A program made the position numbers and the translations under genes. Source: VBDM01 sp035651815 (GTDB taxonomy: Bacteria > Pseudomonadota > Gammaproteobacteria > Burkholderiales > SG8-39). Taken from it: DNA of 64,000 bases. The stretch lies in assembly GCA_035651815.1 (NCBI GenBank), contig DASRFB010000092.1:12586-76585 (forward strand), in the 5' to 3' direction. The notes under the pieces are model-generated. The model was not told the DNA's origin. It saw only the letters and a list, made by a program, of their open reading frames with translations, and made no database searches. The first letter of the stretch is position 1. Every line of letters starts with the position of its first letter. Shown here in pieces: positions 8,900 through 17,743 of the stretch.

Positions 8900-9015
8900 G
8901 GATCGAGCCTCTCTTCGTTGGCTCTCATTGGATGATTTTAACATGCGGCCCGTTCCGGCCCTTTTCAACGCCGCCGCGGCGCGACGCATTCCCGCACCGC
9001 GACCGCGGGAATCGC

Positions 9016-10929
9016 TCAGGCGAGCCTGGCGCGCACGGCGGCGGCGATGCCGCCCGCGTCCAGCCCCACCGTGGCGAGGAGCTGGCCCTGGTCGCCGTGA
9101 TCGACGAAGCGGTCGGGCAGACCGAGCCGCAGCACCGGCGTGGCGATCGCGGCGGCGAAGAGCGCCTCCGCGACCGCGCTGCCGGCGCCGCCCATGACGG
9201 TGTTCTCCTCCACCGTGACGACGAGCTCGTGCTCGCGCGCCATGCGCGCGGCGAGCTCGGCGTCGAGCGGCTTCACGAAGCGCATGTTGACGACCGTGGC
9301 GTCGAGCGCGTCGCCCGCCTCGAGCGCGGGCTTGAGCAGCGTACCGAACGCGAGGATCGCGACGCGGCGCCCGGTGCGGCGCACTTCGCCTTTCCCGAAC
9401 GCGAGCGGCTCGAGCCCGGGGCGCACCGCGACGCCGGGCCCTCCGCCGCGCGGATAGCGCACCGCCGAGGGCTGGTCGAGGCGGAACGCCGTGGTCAGCA
9501 TCTGCCGGCATTCGTTCTCGTCCGCGGGCGTCATCACCGCCATGTTCGGCAGGCACCGGAGGTACGAGAGATCGAACGCGCCGTTGTGCGTCGCGCCGTC
9601 GCCGCCGACGAGGCCCGCGCGATCGAGCGCGAACACGATCGGCAGGTTCTGGATGCACACGTCGTGGATGAGCTGGTCGTAGCCGCGCTGCAGGAACGTC
9701 GAGTAGATGGCCACGACCGGCTTCAGGCCCTCGCACGCGAGGCCCGCCGCGAACGTGACCGCGTGCTGCTCCGCGATGCCGACGTCGAAATAGCGATCGG
9801 GATGCTCCTTCGCGAAGCGCACGAGCCCCGACCCCTCGCGCATCGCCGGCGTGATTCCCACCAGGCGCTTGTCGGCCGCGGCCATGTCGCACAGCCAGTC
9901 GCCGAAGACCTGGGTAAAGGTCACCTTGCCGCCGCTCGCCTTCTTGATGCCCTCGGCCGGATCGAACTTGCCGGGTCCGTGGTAGAGCACCGGGTCGGCC
10001 TCGGCGAGCTTGTACCCCTGGCCCTTCTTCGTCACGACGTGCAGGAACTGCGGCCCCTTCAGCTCCTTGATGTTCTTCAGCGTCGGCACCAGCGAATCGA
10101 GGTCGTGCCCGTCGATCGGGCCGACGTAGTTGAAGCCGAACTCCTCGAACAGCGTCGAGGGCACGACCAGGCCCTTCGCGTGCTCCTCGACCTTGCGCGC
10201 GAGCTCGCGCAGGCTCGGCACGCCGGCGAGCACCTTCTCCGCCCCGCGCTTGGCCGCGGCGTAGAAGCGCCCCGACATCAGCCGCGCGAGATAGCGGTTC
10301 AGCGCGCCGACCGCGGGCGAGATCGACATGTCGTTGTCGTTCAGGATGACGAGCAGGTCGGTCTCCATCACGCCCGCGTTGTTCAGCGCCTCGAACGCCA
10401 TGCCGGCGGACATGGCGCCGTCGCCGATCACGGCGATGCAATGACGCGGCTCGCCGGCGAGCTTCGCCGCCTGCGCCATGCCGAGCGCGGCGCTGATCGA
10501 GGTGCTCGAGTGCGCGGTGCCGAAGGTATCGTAGGGACTCTCGCTGCGCCGGGGAAATCCCGAGATGCCGCCGAGCATCCGCAGGCGCGACATCGCGTCG
10601 CGGCGCCCGGTGAGGATCTTGTGCGGATAGGTCTGGTGCCCGACGTCCCAGACGATGCGATCGTAGGGCGTGTCGAACACGTAGTGCAGCGCGATCGTCA
10701 GCTCGACCGTGCCGAGATTGGACGAGAGATGTCCGCCCGTCTGGCTGACCGACTGCAGCACGAACTCGCGCAGCTCGTCCGCGAGCTGCGCGAGCTGCCG
10801 GCGCTCGAGCTTGCGCAGGTCCGCGGGCTCGTTGATCGTCTTCAGCAGCTCGTACCGCTTGGGGTCGTAGCCGCGCTCGCTCGCGACGCTGCCGTCGCCC
10901 GGCAAATCCGCTTCTCCGATGGCGCTCAT
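9016..10929 (-). CDS. dxs: 1-deoxy-D-xylulose-5-phosphate synthase Dxs
   Basis: A 637-residue TPP enzyme making DXP from pyruvate and glyceraldehyde 3-phosphate, the first step of the MEP isoprenoid pathway. Landmarks are GGHLSSNLG near 65, the TPP motif GDGAMSAGMAFEALNNA, the catalytic glutamate in VGIAEQHAVTFAAG and the GDQGQLL segment near the C terminus. It follows ispA and xseB in one operon. Confidence 0.97.
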   Translation of the reverse strand: MSAIGEADLPGDGSVASERGYDPKRYELLKTINEPADLRKLERRQLAQLADELREFVLQSVSQTGGHLSSNLGTVELTIALHYVFDTPYDRIVWDVGHQTYPHKILTGRRDAMSRLRMLGGISGFPRRSESPYDTFGTAHSSTSISAALGMAQAAKLAGEPRHCIAVIGDGAMSAGMAFEALNNAGVMETDLLVILNDNDMSISPAVGALNRYLARLMSGRFYAAAKRGAEKVLAGVPSLRELARKVEEHAKGLVVPSTLFEEFGFNYVGPIDGHDLDSLVPTLKNIKELKGPQFLHVVTKKGQGYKLAEADPVLYHGPGKFDPAEGIKKASGGKVTFTQVFGDWLCDMAAADKRLVGITPAMREGSGLVRFAKEHPDRYFDVGIAEQHAVTFAAGLACEGLKPVVAIYSTFLQRGYDQLIHDVCIQNLPIVFALDRAGLVGGDGATHNGAFDLSYLRCLPNMAVMTPADENECRQMLTTAFRLDQPSAVRYPRGGGPGVAVRPGLEPLAFGKGEVRRTGRRVAILAFGTLLKPALEAGDALDATVVNMRFVKPLDAELAARMAREHELVVTVEENTVMGGAGSAVAEALFAAAIATPVLRLGLPDRFVDHGDQGQLLATVGLDAGGIAAAVRARLA

Positions 10930-11037
10930 AAGCCTGAATTATCCCTCAAAGTGCACCCGCCTCGCTGCCTGCATTCCCTGGATCCCCACTCAGGTTCGTC
11001 CAGGACTTCGTCCCGGAGTTCGGACTCGGAGTTCGTC

Positions 11038-11916
11038 CTAGAACTCGCGCAGCACCACGAAATCCGCGAGCTCCGCCAGACGCCGTGCCGCCGCCCCGAA
11101 GGGGCGCAGCGCCGCGGCCGCTTCCGCGCGCAGCTCCTCGGCGAGCGCCTTGGCGCGCGCGGTCCCGAGCAGCGAGACGTAGGTCGGCTTGTTGTGCGCG
11201 GCGTCCTTGCCCGCGGTCTTGCCGAGCGTGACCGTGGATCCTTCCGCGTCGAGCACGTCGTCGACGACCTGGAACGCGAGCCCCACGCACTTCGCGTAGC
11301 GATCGAGCTCGCGCAGCTGCTCCTCGGACAGCGGTCGCCCGCAGCGCGCACCGAGCACGACGGCGGCACGGATCAGCGCGCCGGTCTTGTGCACGTGCAT
11401 GTGCTCGAGCTCGGGCAGCGTCAGGCTCTGCCCGACGCTCGCGAGGTCGATCGCCTGCCCGCCCGCCATGCCGCGGCTGCCGCTCGCCGCGGCGAGGACT
11501 CTGATCATGTCCAGCTGCGTCGCCGCGTCGTCCGCGAGACGCTGCTCGGCGAGCAGCTGGAACGCGAGGGACTGGAGGCTGTCGCCGACGAGCAGCGCGG
11601 TGGCCTCGTCGTATTCCACGTGACAAGTCGGCTTGCCCCGTCGCAGCACGTCGTCGTCCATGCAGGGAAGGTCGTCGTGCACCAGCGAATAGCTGTGGAT
11701 GCACTCGACGGCGCAAGCGACGACCTCGAGGCGCGAGGGATCGGCGCCGGTCAGCTCGCCCGCCGCGAACGCGAGCAGCGGGCGCACGCGCTTGCCGCCG
11801 CCGAGCACGGCGTAGCGCATCGCCTGGTGCAGGCGCCGCGGCACGATCTCGCCCGAGGGCAGGAAGCGTGCGAGCGCGGCCTCGACCCGGCCCTGCACCT
11901 GACCCATCCAGGCCAT
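11038..11916 (-). CDS. ispA: Polyprenyl (farnesyl/geranyl) diphosphate synthase IspA
   Basis: A 292-residue trans-prenyltransferase elongating DMAPP with IPP to FPP or GPP. The first aspartate-rich motif is HDDLPCMDDD and the second VVDDVLDAEG; the IPP-binding GGGKRVRP lies near residue 40. I chose the ATG at 11916 because it gives the family's usual N-terminal length and begins 17 bases after the xseB stop. A GTG at 11952 would add 12 residues and overlap xseB. Neither start has a strong ribosome site. It supplies prenyl chains next to dxs. Confidence 0.94.
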   Translation of the reverse strand: MAWMGQVQGRVEAALARFLPSGEIVPRRLHQAMRYAVLGGGKRVRPLLAFAAGELTGADPSRLEVVACAVECIHSYSLVHDDLPCMDDDVLRRGKPTCHVEYDEATALLVGDSLQSLAFQLLAEQRLADDAATQLDMIRVLAAASGSRGMAGGQAIDLASVGQSLTLPELEHMHVHKTGALIRAAVVLGARCGRPLSEEQLRELDRYAKCVGLAFQVVDDVLDAEGSTVTLGKTAGKDAAHNKPTYVSLLGTARAKALAEELRAEAAAALRPFGAAARRLAELADFVVLREF

Positions 11917-11932
11917 GAAGTGCGAGGCCGCG

Positions 11933-12169
11933 TCAGTGCTCGGGCGGCTCACCGGGCAGCGTCTTGAGCGTGTTCTCTTCCAGGACCTTGACCTGCTGCT
12001 GGGCCTGGGAAAGGACCGACTGACAGTACTGCGCGAGCTCGAGGCCCCGCTTGTGGGCCGAGAGCGACTGCTCGAGCGTGAGCTTTCCGGACTCCATGCT
12101 GGCGACGAGCCGCTCCAGCTCGGCGAGCGCGGCTTCGAAGCTGGCGGGGGTCTCGGCGGGCTTGCTCAT
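11933..12169 (-). CDS. xseB: Exodeoxyribonuclease VII small subunit XseB
   Basis: A 78-residue helical protein opening MSKPAETPASFEAALAELER and containing LVASMESGKLTLEQSLSAHKRG, the standard XseB body. It binds XseA to form exonuclease VII. It is first in xseB-ispA-dxs (folE2). A promoter with TTGACC and TATTTT at 17 bp spacing lies 46-74 bp upstream. Confidence 0.93.
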   Translation of the reverse strand: MSKPAETPASFEAALAELERLVASMESGKLTLEQSLSAHKRGLELAQYCQSVLSQAQQQVKVLEENTLKTLPGEPPEH

Positions 12170-12214
12170 CGGTCTTGCGGGCTCGGGAATCATTGCGAAG
12201 CGGGAGGGTCCGTC

Positions 12215-12243
12215 AAAATAGCGTATGGGGATACGCGGGTCAA
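12215..12243 (-). promoter_or_regulatory. Sigma-70 promoter of xseB-ispA-dxs
   Basis: On the minus strand TTGACC (12243-12238) and TATTTT (12220-12215) are separated by exactly 17 bp. The spacer contains GCGTATCCCCATACGC, an inverted repeat that could be an operator or chance. Confidence 0.6.
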
Positions 12244-12284
12244 ATCGATCGCACAAAACCCTGGATTACAAAGGGGAAAGGGGC

Positions 12285-12290
12285 TAGAAT
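12285..12290 (+). promoter_or_regulatory. Candidate -10 element of the Rieske oxygenase gene
   Basis: TAGAAT lies 65 nt before the Rieske gene ATG in the divergent intergenic region. The -35 is weak. Confidence 0.35.
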
Positions 12291-12354
12291 CGCGCCCATT
12301 TTAATTCGACGGGACCCTTGATCAGGGCGCGACGCGCCCCCACAACCCGCTGAT

Positions 12355-13458
12355 ATGTCCGAGCTAGCCACGTCGTCGAAACTCCGGCCCAGCACCGCGC
12401 AGCTCCCGGTGTCCTGGTACTTCGATTCCCGCATCTTCGAGCTCGAGCAGAAGCTGCTCTTCGAGAGCGGACCGAAGTACGTCGGCCACGAGCTGATGGT
12501 CCCCAACCCGGGCGACTACCATACGCTGTCGTGGATGGACAACGGCAAGGCGCTGGTGCGCAACGCGAACGGAGTCGAGCTGCTCTCGAACGTGTGCCGC
12601 CACCGCCAGTCGATCCTGCTCGAGGGCCGCGGCAACGCGCAGAACATCGTCTGCCCGCTGCACCGCTGGACCTACGACCTGAAAGGCGAGCTGCTCGGCG
12701 CGCCGCACTTCCCCGACAACCCGTGCCTCAACCTGCCGCGCACGCGACTGCAATCCTGGCAGGGCATGCTGTTCGAGGGCGCGCGCGACGTCGCCCGCGA
12801 TCTCGCGAGCTTCTCGCTCGGGCCGGACTTCGACTTCTCGGGCTACATGTTCGATCACGTCGAGGTGATGGAGCTCGAGCAGAACTGGAAGACCTTCATC
12901 GAGGTATACCTCGAGGATTACCATGTCGTGCCTTATCACCCCGGCCTCGGCGGCTTCGTCACCTGCGACGACCTGCGCTGGGAGATGGCCGATACGTACT
13001 CGGTGCAGGTGGTCGGCGTCAACGACGGGTTGAAGAAGCCGGGCACGCCCGCCTACGCGAAGTGGCACGAGGCGTGCACGAAGTACCTCGACGGCCGCCC
13101 GCCCAAGCAGGGCGCGATCTGGATGCTGTACTACCCGAACGTCATGCTCGAATGGTACCCGCACGTGCTCGTCGTGAGCACGCTGCTCCCGCGCTCGCCC
13201 ACGCTCACGACGAACGTCGTGGAGTTCTACTATCCCGAGGACATCGTGCTGTTCGAGCGCGACTTCATCGCGGCCGAGCGCGCGGCGTACATGGAGACCG
13301 CGATCGAGGACGACGAGATCGCCAAGCGCATGGATCGCGGCCGCCGCGCGCTCATGCTGCGCGGCGACGACGACGCGGGCCCGTACCAGTCGCCGATGGA
13401 GGACGGCATGCTGCACTTCCACGAGTACATCCGCAGGGGCCTCGCGCCGGGCCTCTGA
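12355..13458 (+). CDS. Rieske non-heme iron oxygenase alpha subunit
   Basis: A 367-residue aromatic-ring-hydroxylating-type oxygenase. The Rieske [2Fe-2S] ligands are CRH (about 76-78) and CPLHRW (about 96-101). The mononuclear iron site is seen in EVYLEDYHVVPYHPGLG (Asp-x-His-x4-His). There is no beta subunit or reductase beside it, so it is probably a homo-oligomeric alpha-only oxygenase using a remote reductase. Its position divergent from xseB-ispA-dxs is common in betaproteobacteria. The substrate cannot be told. Confidence 0.9.
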   Translation: MSELATSSKLRPSTAQLPVSWYFDSRIFELEQKLLFESGPKYVGHELMVPNPGDYHTLSWMDNGKALVRNANGVELLSNVCRHRQSILLEGRGNAQNIVCPLHRWTYDLKGELLGAPHFPDNPCLNLPRTRLQSWQGMLFEGARDVARDLASFSLGPDFDFSGYMFDHVEVMELEQNWKTFIEVYLEDYHVVPYHPGLGGFVTCDDLRWEMADTYSVQVVGVNDGLKKPGTPAYAKWHEACTKYLDGRPPKQGAIWMLYYPNVMLEWYPHVLVVSTLLPRSPTLTTNVVEFYYPEDIVLFERDFIAAERAAYMETAIEDDEIAKRMDRGRRALMLRGDDDAGPYQSPMEDGMLHFHEYIRRGLAPGL

Positions 13459-13492
13459 CGTCAGGACCGGGCCGCGGCGGTAACATGGCCGC

Positions 13493-14341
13493 ATGCGCTA
13501 CACCACGCTGGTCTCCACCGAGCTCCTCGCTCGCCACCTCGACGACCCGGCCTGGGTGGTGTTCGATTGCCGCCACGATCTCGCCGATCCCGGCCGGGGT
13601 CGCCGCGAGTACGGGCAGTCCCACGTCCCGGGCGCGCGCTTCCTGCATCTCGACGACGATCTTTCGTCCCCGCGCACGGGGACGAACGGCCGGCATCCGC
13701 TCCCCGATTTCGCCGCGCTCGGACGCACGCTCGCTGGCGCCGGGGTGGCGCCCGGAGTCCAGGTCGTCGGCTACGACGCGCAGGGCGGCATGGTGGCCGC
13801 GCGCCTGTGGTGGCTGCTGCGCGGCCTCGGCCACGAGGGCGTCGCCGTGCTCGACGGCGGCTGGGGCAAATGGGTCGCGGAGAACCGCCCCGTCGGGCGC
13901 GACGTGCCCGCGCCCGTGCCGGCGCGCTGGTCTCCGGCGCGCCGTCCCGAGCACGTCGAGGCGGCGTTCGTGCGCGCGCACCTGGGGGAGGTGACGCTGA
14001 TCGACGCCCGCGCGCCCGATCGCTACCGCGGGCAGAACGAGACGCTCGATCCCGTCGGCGGCCGGATCCCCGGCGCGCGCAACCGCTTCTTCCGCGACAA
14101 CCTCGACGCCTCGGGCTGCTTCAAGCGCCCCGAGGCGCTGCGGCCGGAGCTCGCCGCGGCCGCCGGGGACGGCGAGGTCGTCCACTACTGCGGCTCGGGC
14201 GTCTCGGCGTGCCACAACGTGCTCGCCATGGCGATCGCGGGCCTGCCGACGGGACGGCTCTACGCCGGGTCGTGGAGCGAGTGGTGCACCGACCCGTCGC
14301 GTCCGACGGCGTCGGGCGAGCCGCGCCTTGGGGAGCGCTAG
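13493..14341 (+). CDS. Thiosulfate/3-mercaptopyruvate sulfurtransferase (tandem rhodanese)
   Basis: A 282-residue protein of two rhodanese domains. The N-terminal one is structural (FDCRHDLADP, YGQSHVPGARFLHLD) and the C-terminal one catalytic, with cysteine in HYCGSGVSACHN. CGSGVS resembles the mercaptopyruvate sulfurtransferase loop CGSGVT more than the classic rhodanese CRKGVT. A TAACAT ends 7 nt before the ATG with no ribosome site, so it may be leaderless. The stop overlaps the next start by one base. Confidence 0.9.
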   Translation: MRYTTLVSTELLARHLDDPAWVVFDCRHDLADPGRGRREYGQSHVPGARFLHLDDDLSSPRTGTNGRHPLPDFAALGRTLAGAGVAPGVQVVGYDAQGGMVAARLWWLLRGLGHEGVAVLDGGWGKWVAENRPVGRDVPAPVPARWSPARRPEHVEAAFVRAHLGEVTLIDARAPDRYRGQNETLDPVGGRIPGARNRFFRDNLDASGCFKRPEALRPELAAAAGDGEVVHYCGSGVSACHNVLAMAIAGLPTGRLYAGSWSEWCTDPSRPTASGEPRLGER

Positions 14342-14742
14342 TGCCGGCCGGGCTCCCGGCCGACCTCGTCCTGGTCGTCCACGCCCTGTTCGTGCTCTTC
14401 GTCGTCGGCGGCCTCGCCGCCGTTATCGTCGGAGCCCGACGCTGGCCCTGGGTGAGGCACCGCGCGTTCCGGCTCGCGCATCTCGGCGCGATCGCGTTCG
14501 TCGCCGCCGAGTCGCTGCTCGGCATCGCGTGTCCGCTCACCGTCTGGGAGGACGCGCTGCGCGGCGGCGGGCCCGCGCGCAGCTTCGTCGGCCGGTGGGT
14601 GGCGCGGCTGCTCTACTACGATCTGCCCGACTGGATGTTCACCGTGGCTTACTGCGCGTTCGCGGCCGCCGTCGTCTGGGCCTGGCGCAAGGTTCCGCCG
14701 AGGGCAAAGTCCGCAGCCGGCCCCGGGCCCCAGCGGTTATGA
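14341..14742 (+). CDS. DUF2784 membrane protein
   Basis: A 133-residue protein with four likely membrane helices (about 10-29, 41-62, 87-100 and 104-121). It contains the ESLLGIACPLTVWEDALR region typical of DUF2784. Start is GTG at 14341, sharing the G of the preceding TAG stop, which suggests coupling to the sulfurtransferase. Function unknown. Confidence 0.82.
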   Translation: MPAGLPADLVLVVHALFVLFVVGGLAAVIVGARRWPWVRHRAFRLAHLGAIAFVAAESLLGIACPLTVWEDALRGGGPARSFVGRWVARLLYYDLPDWMFTVAYCAFAAAVVWAWRKVPPRAKSAAGPGPQRL

Positions 14743-14755
14743 TCGCGCACCGCCC

Positions 14756-15997
14756 ATGAGAGTGCTCCTCATCGAAGACTCCGAGGCCGACCGCGCGAGG
14801 ATCGTGGCGCAGCTGCGCGAGGCCATGCCCGAGGCGCAGGTCGAGCAGTGGCCGGCGTGCGAGCGCGGCCGCCCGCCGCGCGACTTCTACTGGCGCCGCT
14901 ATGACGCGCTGCTCCTGTCCGATGCCCCGTGCGGCGAGGACGGTCTCGACTGGCTGCGCGGCTTCCACGCCGCGAGCTCGGACCTGCCGCCGACGCTCAT
15001 CCTCGCCGGCGCGGGCGGCGAGGACCACGCGGTGCGCGCTGTCAAGGCGGGCGCCGCCGATTTCCTGCGCAAGGCGGAGATCACCGGGACGCGGCTCGCG
15101 ATCGCCCTGCGCGAGGCGCTGCTCGACGTGGCCGAGGCGTACAACCCCGCGGACACGCAGACACGCTCCCAGCCGCTCGACATTTCCACGATCGGCTTGC
15201 CCGCGCGCAAGGACGCGGTGCGCGTGCGCGGCTACAAGATCCTGCGCCAGATCGGCGAAGGCGGCATGGCCAAGGTGTACCTCGCCGAGCGCGAGGAGAC
15301 GCGCCTGCAGCTCGTGCTGAAGGTGCTCGACCGGACGGTGCTTAACGACGAGCAGTTCCTCGAGCGCTTTCGCCGCGAGTGCCGGATCATCTCCAAGATC
15401 CAGAACGAGCACGTCGTGGCCATCTACGACCACGGCGTCAGCGACGATTGCGCTTTCCTCGCCATGGAATACTTCGGCGGAGGCGACCTGAAGGCGCGCA
15501 TCGGCCGCGGCCTCTCGTCGATGGAGGCGCTCAAGGTCCTGATGCAGCTCGCCAAGGCGCTCGACGCGGTCCACGCCGCCGGCGTGATCCACCGGGACAT
15601 CAAGCCGCAGAACGTCATGTTCCGCGAAGGCAACCGCCTCGCGCTCGTCGATTTCGGGCTGGCGAAGGAGGTCGACGGCCGCAGCAGCATCACCCACGCC
15701 GGGCTCGTCCTCGCGACGCCGCTCTACATGAGCCCGGAGCAGTACGAGCAGGCGCGTCAGGACGAGCGCAGCGACCTGTACTCGGTCGGCGTGATACTCT
15801 ACGAGATGCTGACCGGCAAGCTTCCGTTCACCGCGAGCAATGCGCCGGCGCTCGCCTACCAGCACGTGAACGCGCCGGTGCCGCGGCTGCCGCAGCGGCT
15901 CGCGGGCTACCAGGGGATCGTGGACCGCCTCATGGCCAAGCGTCCCGAGGACCGGTTCCAGTCGGCGCGCGAGCTGTTCGCTTACATCGCGCATTGA
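14756..15997 (+). CDS. Receiver domain-Ser/Thr protein kinase fusion
   Basis: A 413-residue protein with an N-terminal CheY-like receiver (1-125), a linker, and a Hanks-type kinase (about 162-413). The kinase is complete: GEGGMAKVYLA glycine loop, VLKVLD lysine, HRDIKPQN catalytic loop, DFGLA and a MSPEQY activation end. There is no membrane helix. The receiver keeps the N-terminal acidic pair (LIEDSEADR) and the lysine in FLRKAE. The phospho-acceptor position reads LLLSDAPCGEDG, with Ser where Asp is expected, and the conserved Thr/Ser is Ala (LILAGAG). A TATGAT lies 13 nt before the ATG. Confidence 0.88.
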   Translation: MRVLLIEDSEADRARIVAQLREAMPEAQVEQWPACERGRPPRDFYWRRYDALLLSDAPCGEDGLDWLRGFHAASSDLPPTLILAGAGGEDHAVRAVKAGAADFLRKAEITGTRLAIALREALLDVAEAYNPADTQTRSQPLDISTIGLPARKDAVRVRGYKILRQIGEGGMAKVYLAEREETRLQLVLKVLDRTVLNDEQFLERFRRECRIISKIQNEHVVAIYDHGVSDDCAFLAMEYFGGGDLKARIGRGLSSMEALKVLMQLAKALDAVHAAGVIHRDIKPQNVMFREGNRLALVDFGLAKEVDGRSSITHAGLVLATPLYMSPEQYEQARQDERSDLYSVGVILYEMLTGKLPFTASNAPALAYQHVNAPVPRLPQRLAGYQGIVDRLMAKRPEDRFQSARELFAYIAH

Positions 15998-16025
15998 CGT
16001 CGCCACCGAGACCGCAACTGGAGAA

Positions 16026-16820
16026 GTGAAGCAATACCTCGATCTGATGCGCCAGGTGCTCGAGCACGGGCACGAGAAGAGCGACCGCACCGGGACCGGC
16101 ACGCTGTCGATTTTCGGCTGGCAGATGCGCTTCGACCTGGCGGCGGGGTTTCCGCTGGTGACCACGAAGAAGGTCCACCTGAAGTCGATCATCTACGAGC
16201 TGCTGTGGTTCCTGCGCGGCGACACCAACGTGCGCTGGCTGCAGCAGCACGGCGTCACCATCTGGGACGAATGGGCCGACGACAACGGCGACCTCGGGCC
16301 GGTGTACGGATCGCAGTGGCGAAGCTGGCCGGGCCCGCGGGGCGGAAAGATCGACCAGATCGCCCAGGTCGTCGATTCGATCCGGAAGCGGCCGGACTCG
16401 CGCAGGCACATGGTCACCGCGTGGAACCCGGCGGAAATCCCCGATATGAAGCTGCCGCCGTGTCACGCCTTGTTCCAGTTCTACGTCGCCGACGGGGCCC
16501 TGTCGTGCCAGCTCTACCAAAGGAGCGCCGACGTCTTCCTCGGCGTGCCCTTCAACATCGCGTCGTACGCGCTGCTCACGATGATGGTCGCTCAGGTGTG
16601 CGGGCTCAGGGCGCACGAGTTCGTGCACACCTTCGGCGACGCGCACCTGTACCTGAACCATCTCGACCAGGCGCGCGAGCAGCTCTCGCGCGAGCCGCGC
16701 CCGCTCCCGCGCATGCGGCTCGACCCGGCGGTGAAGGACCTCTTCGGCTTCCGCTACGAGGACTTCACGCTCGCAGGCTACGACCCGCACCCGGCGATCA
16801 AGGCGCCGATCGCGGTATAG
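16026..16820 (+). CDS. thyA: Thymidylate synthase ThyA
   Basis: A 264-residue enzyme methylating dUMP to dTMP with methylene-tetrahydrofolate. The nucleophile is C146 in LPPCHALFQFYV, with RSADVFLGVPFNIASYA downstream; length and numbering equal E. coli ThyA. The start is GTG with a ggag site 4-5 bases before it. It supplies dTMP together with DHFR (folA, 4.3 kb away). Confidence 0.97.
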   Translation: MKQYLDLMRQVLEHGHEKSDRTGTGTLSIFGWQMRFDLAAGFPLVTTKKVHLKSIIYELLWFLRGDTNVRWLQQHGVTIWDEWADDNGDLGPVYGSQWRSWPGPRGGKIDQIAQVVDSIRKRPDSRRHMVTAWNPAEIPDMKLPPCHALFQFYVADGALSCQLYQRSADVFLGVPFNIASYALLTMMVAQVCGLRAHEFVHTFGDAHLYLNHLDQAREQLSREPRPLPRMRLDPAVKDLFGFRYEDFTLAGYDPHPAIKAPIAV

Positions 16821-16838
16821 AGCCTCGGGGATGCGTTC

Positions 16839-16862
16839 CCCGCCCGGCTCGCGCCGGGCGGG
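16839..16862. terminator. GC-rich hairpin after thyA
   Basis: A perfect 10 bp stem, CCCGCCCGGC (16839-16848) with GCCGGGCGGG (16853-16862), and a 4-base loop, 19 bp after the thyA stop. There is no T run, so it may be a processing or rho-assisted end. Confidence 0.45.
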
Positions 16863-16878
16863 TCCCGCTGCATTGATA

Positions 16879-16900
16879 CCCGCCGCCGCGAGGCGGCGGG
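16879..16900. terminator. Second GC-rich hairpin, thyA / glycine-zipper junction
   Basis: A 9 bp stem, CCCGCCGCC (16879-16887) with GGCGGCGGG (16892-16900), loop gcga. It lies 17 bp after the first hairpin and serves the convergent gene end equally well. Confidence 0.4.
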
Positions 16901-16968
16901 CAGAGCACCGACGTGGCCGAGCAAGGGAGGGATTGCCCGACCGGCCGGGTAAGACGGTCCTCTCGTCC

Positions 16969-17496
16969 TTACGACTTCTCCGCGCGCAACGCGCCCTGCA
17001 CGAGGCGCACCTTGTCGCCCACGGCGAAAGCCGGCGCGGCGGCCTGCGAAACGGTGCGGAATGAGCCGTCGTTCATCTTCACGGTCACGCGGTAGACGAT
17101 GTGCTTCTTCACGTTCTTCTCGATCTCGTGCCCCGCGTAGGCCCCGCCGGCCGCGCCGAGCACCGTCATCGCGTCCTGGCCGCGGCCGTTGCCCATCTGA
17201 TGGCCGACCACGGCGCCGGTGATGCCGCCGGCGACCGCGCCCAGGCCCGTCGCCTCGCCCTTCACCTCCACCTCGCGAATCGATTCCACGGTGCCGCAGC
17301 TCGGGCACGCGACCGCTTTCGCTGCCACCGTCGCCGGCGCGACCTCGGCGCCCTTCTGCGACATCGCGCCGGGCAGCATGCCGGTCATCGCGGCGATGCC
17401 CACCAGGCTGAAGATCATCACGGATACCGCGGCGCCCGCGACCAGCGGGCTCAGCCGGCGGTGTCCGCCCATCGTTCCGTTCTCGGCGCTCATCAT
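16969..17496 (-). CDS. Glycine-zipper 2TM envelope protein
   Basis: A 175-residue protein with one N-terminal membrane segment (about 16-41), a cysteine pair ACPSCGTVE, and then a glycine-zipper hairpin (GLGAVAGGITGAVVGHQMG ... VLGAAGGAYAGHEIEK). It ends with an SH3-like region (VYRVTVKMNDGSFRTV, VGDKVRLVQG). This is the glycine-zipper 2TM family found in SlyB-like outer-membrane or periplasmic proteins. Upstream lie a sigma-54 promoter and two GlrR-type sites, and the GlrK-QseG-GlrR operon precedes it on the same strand, so regulation by GlrR is likely (inference). Confidence 0.82.
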   Translation of the reverse strand: MMSAENGTMGGHRRLSPLVAGAAVSVMIFSLVGIAAMTGMLPGAMSQKGAEVAPATVAAKAVACPSCGTVESIREVEVKGEATGLGAVAGGITGAVVGHQMGNGRGQDAMTVLGAAGGAYAGHEIEKNVKKHIVYRVTVKMNDGSFRTVSQAAAPAFAVGDKVRLVQGALRAEKS

Positions 17497-17597
17497 CTTT
17501 GCCGCCTATTCGCCAAGTCTTGTGCTGCGAGGTTTCACGGTGCTGCTTCCTTTCCCTGAGTCGAGGTGGCTCTTTTGGGCCAAGTTGCGGAAGCATT

Positions 17598-17613
17598 GGC
17601 AAGGGACGTGCCA
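17598..17613 (-). promoter_or_regulatory. Sigma-54 promoter of the glycine-zipper gene
   Basis: Reading the minus strand, TGGCACGTCCCTTGCC matches the RpoN -24/-12 consensus TGGCACG-N4-TTGC at all eleven specified positions. The predicted start is near 17588, about 90 nt before the ATG. Confidence 0.75.
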
Positions 17614-17678
17614 GTTGCGCTTTTTTCAATCGATTCAGTCGAATGAAGGCAGCGGACCGCGCGCGCGCGGGCGCCGAA

Positions 17679-17696
17679 TGTCGTCCCCGCGCGACG
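17679..17696 (-). promoter_or_regulatory. Second, imperfect GlrR-type site
   Basis: TGTC-N10-GACG, one mismatch from TGTC-N10-GACA. Its centre is about 65 bp from the perfect site, near six helical turns, and it lies between that site and the sigma-54 promoter. Confidence 0.4.
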
Positions 17697-17743
17697 CGCG
17701 CGCGGCGCCCCCGACGAAGGGCATGAGCGAAAAGATTATTTCC

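Noticed and set aside
8932..11967. A plus-strand open frame of about 1000 codons opposite dxs and ispA
   Set aside because: It is the antisense of two clearly conserved genes, is rich in Arg, Ala, Glu and His without any motif, and arises from GC-rich third positions.
16839..16900. Two hairpins after thyA as a CRISPR-like or REP array
   Set aside because: Only two different stems with different loops and no regular spacers; they fit hairpins at a convergent gene junction better.
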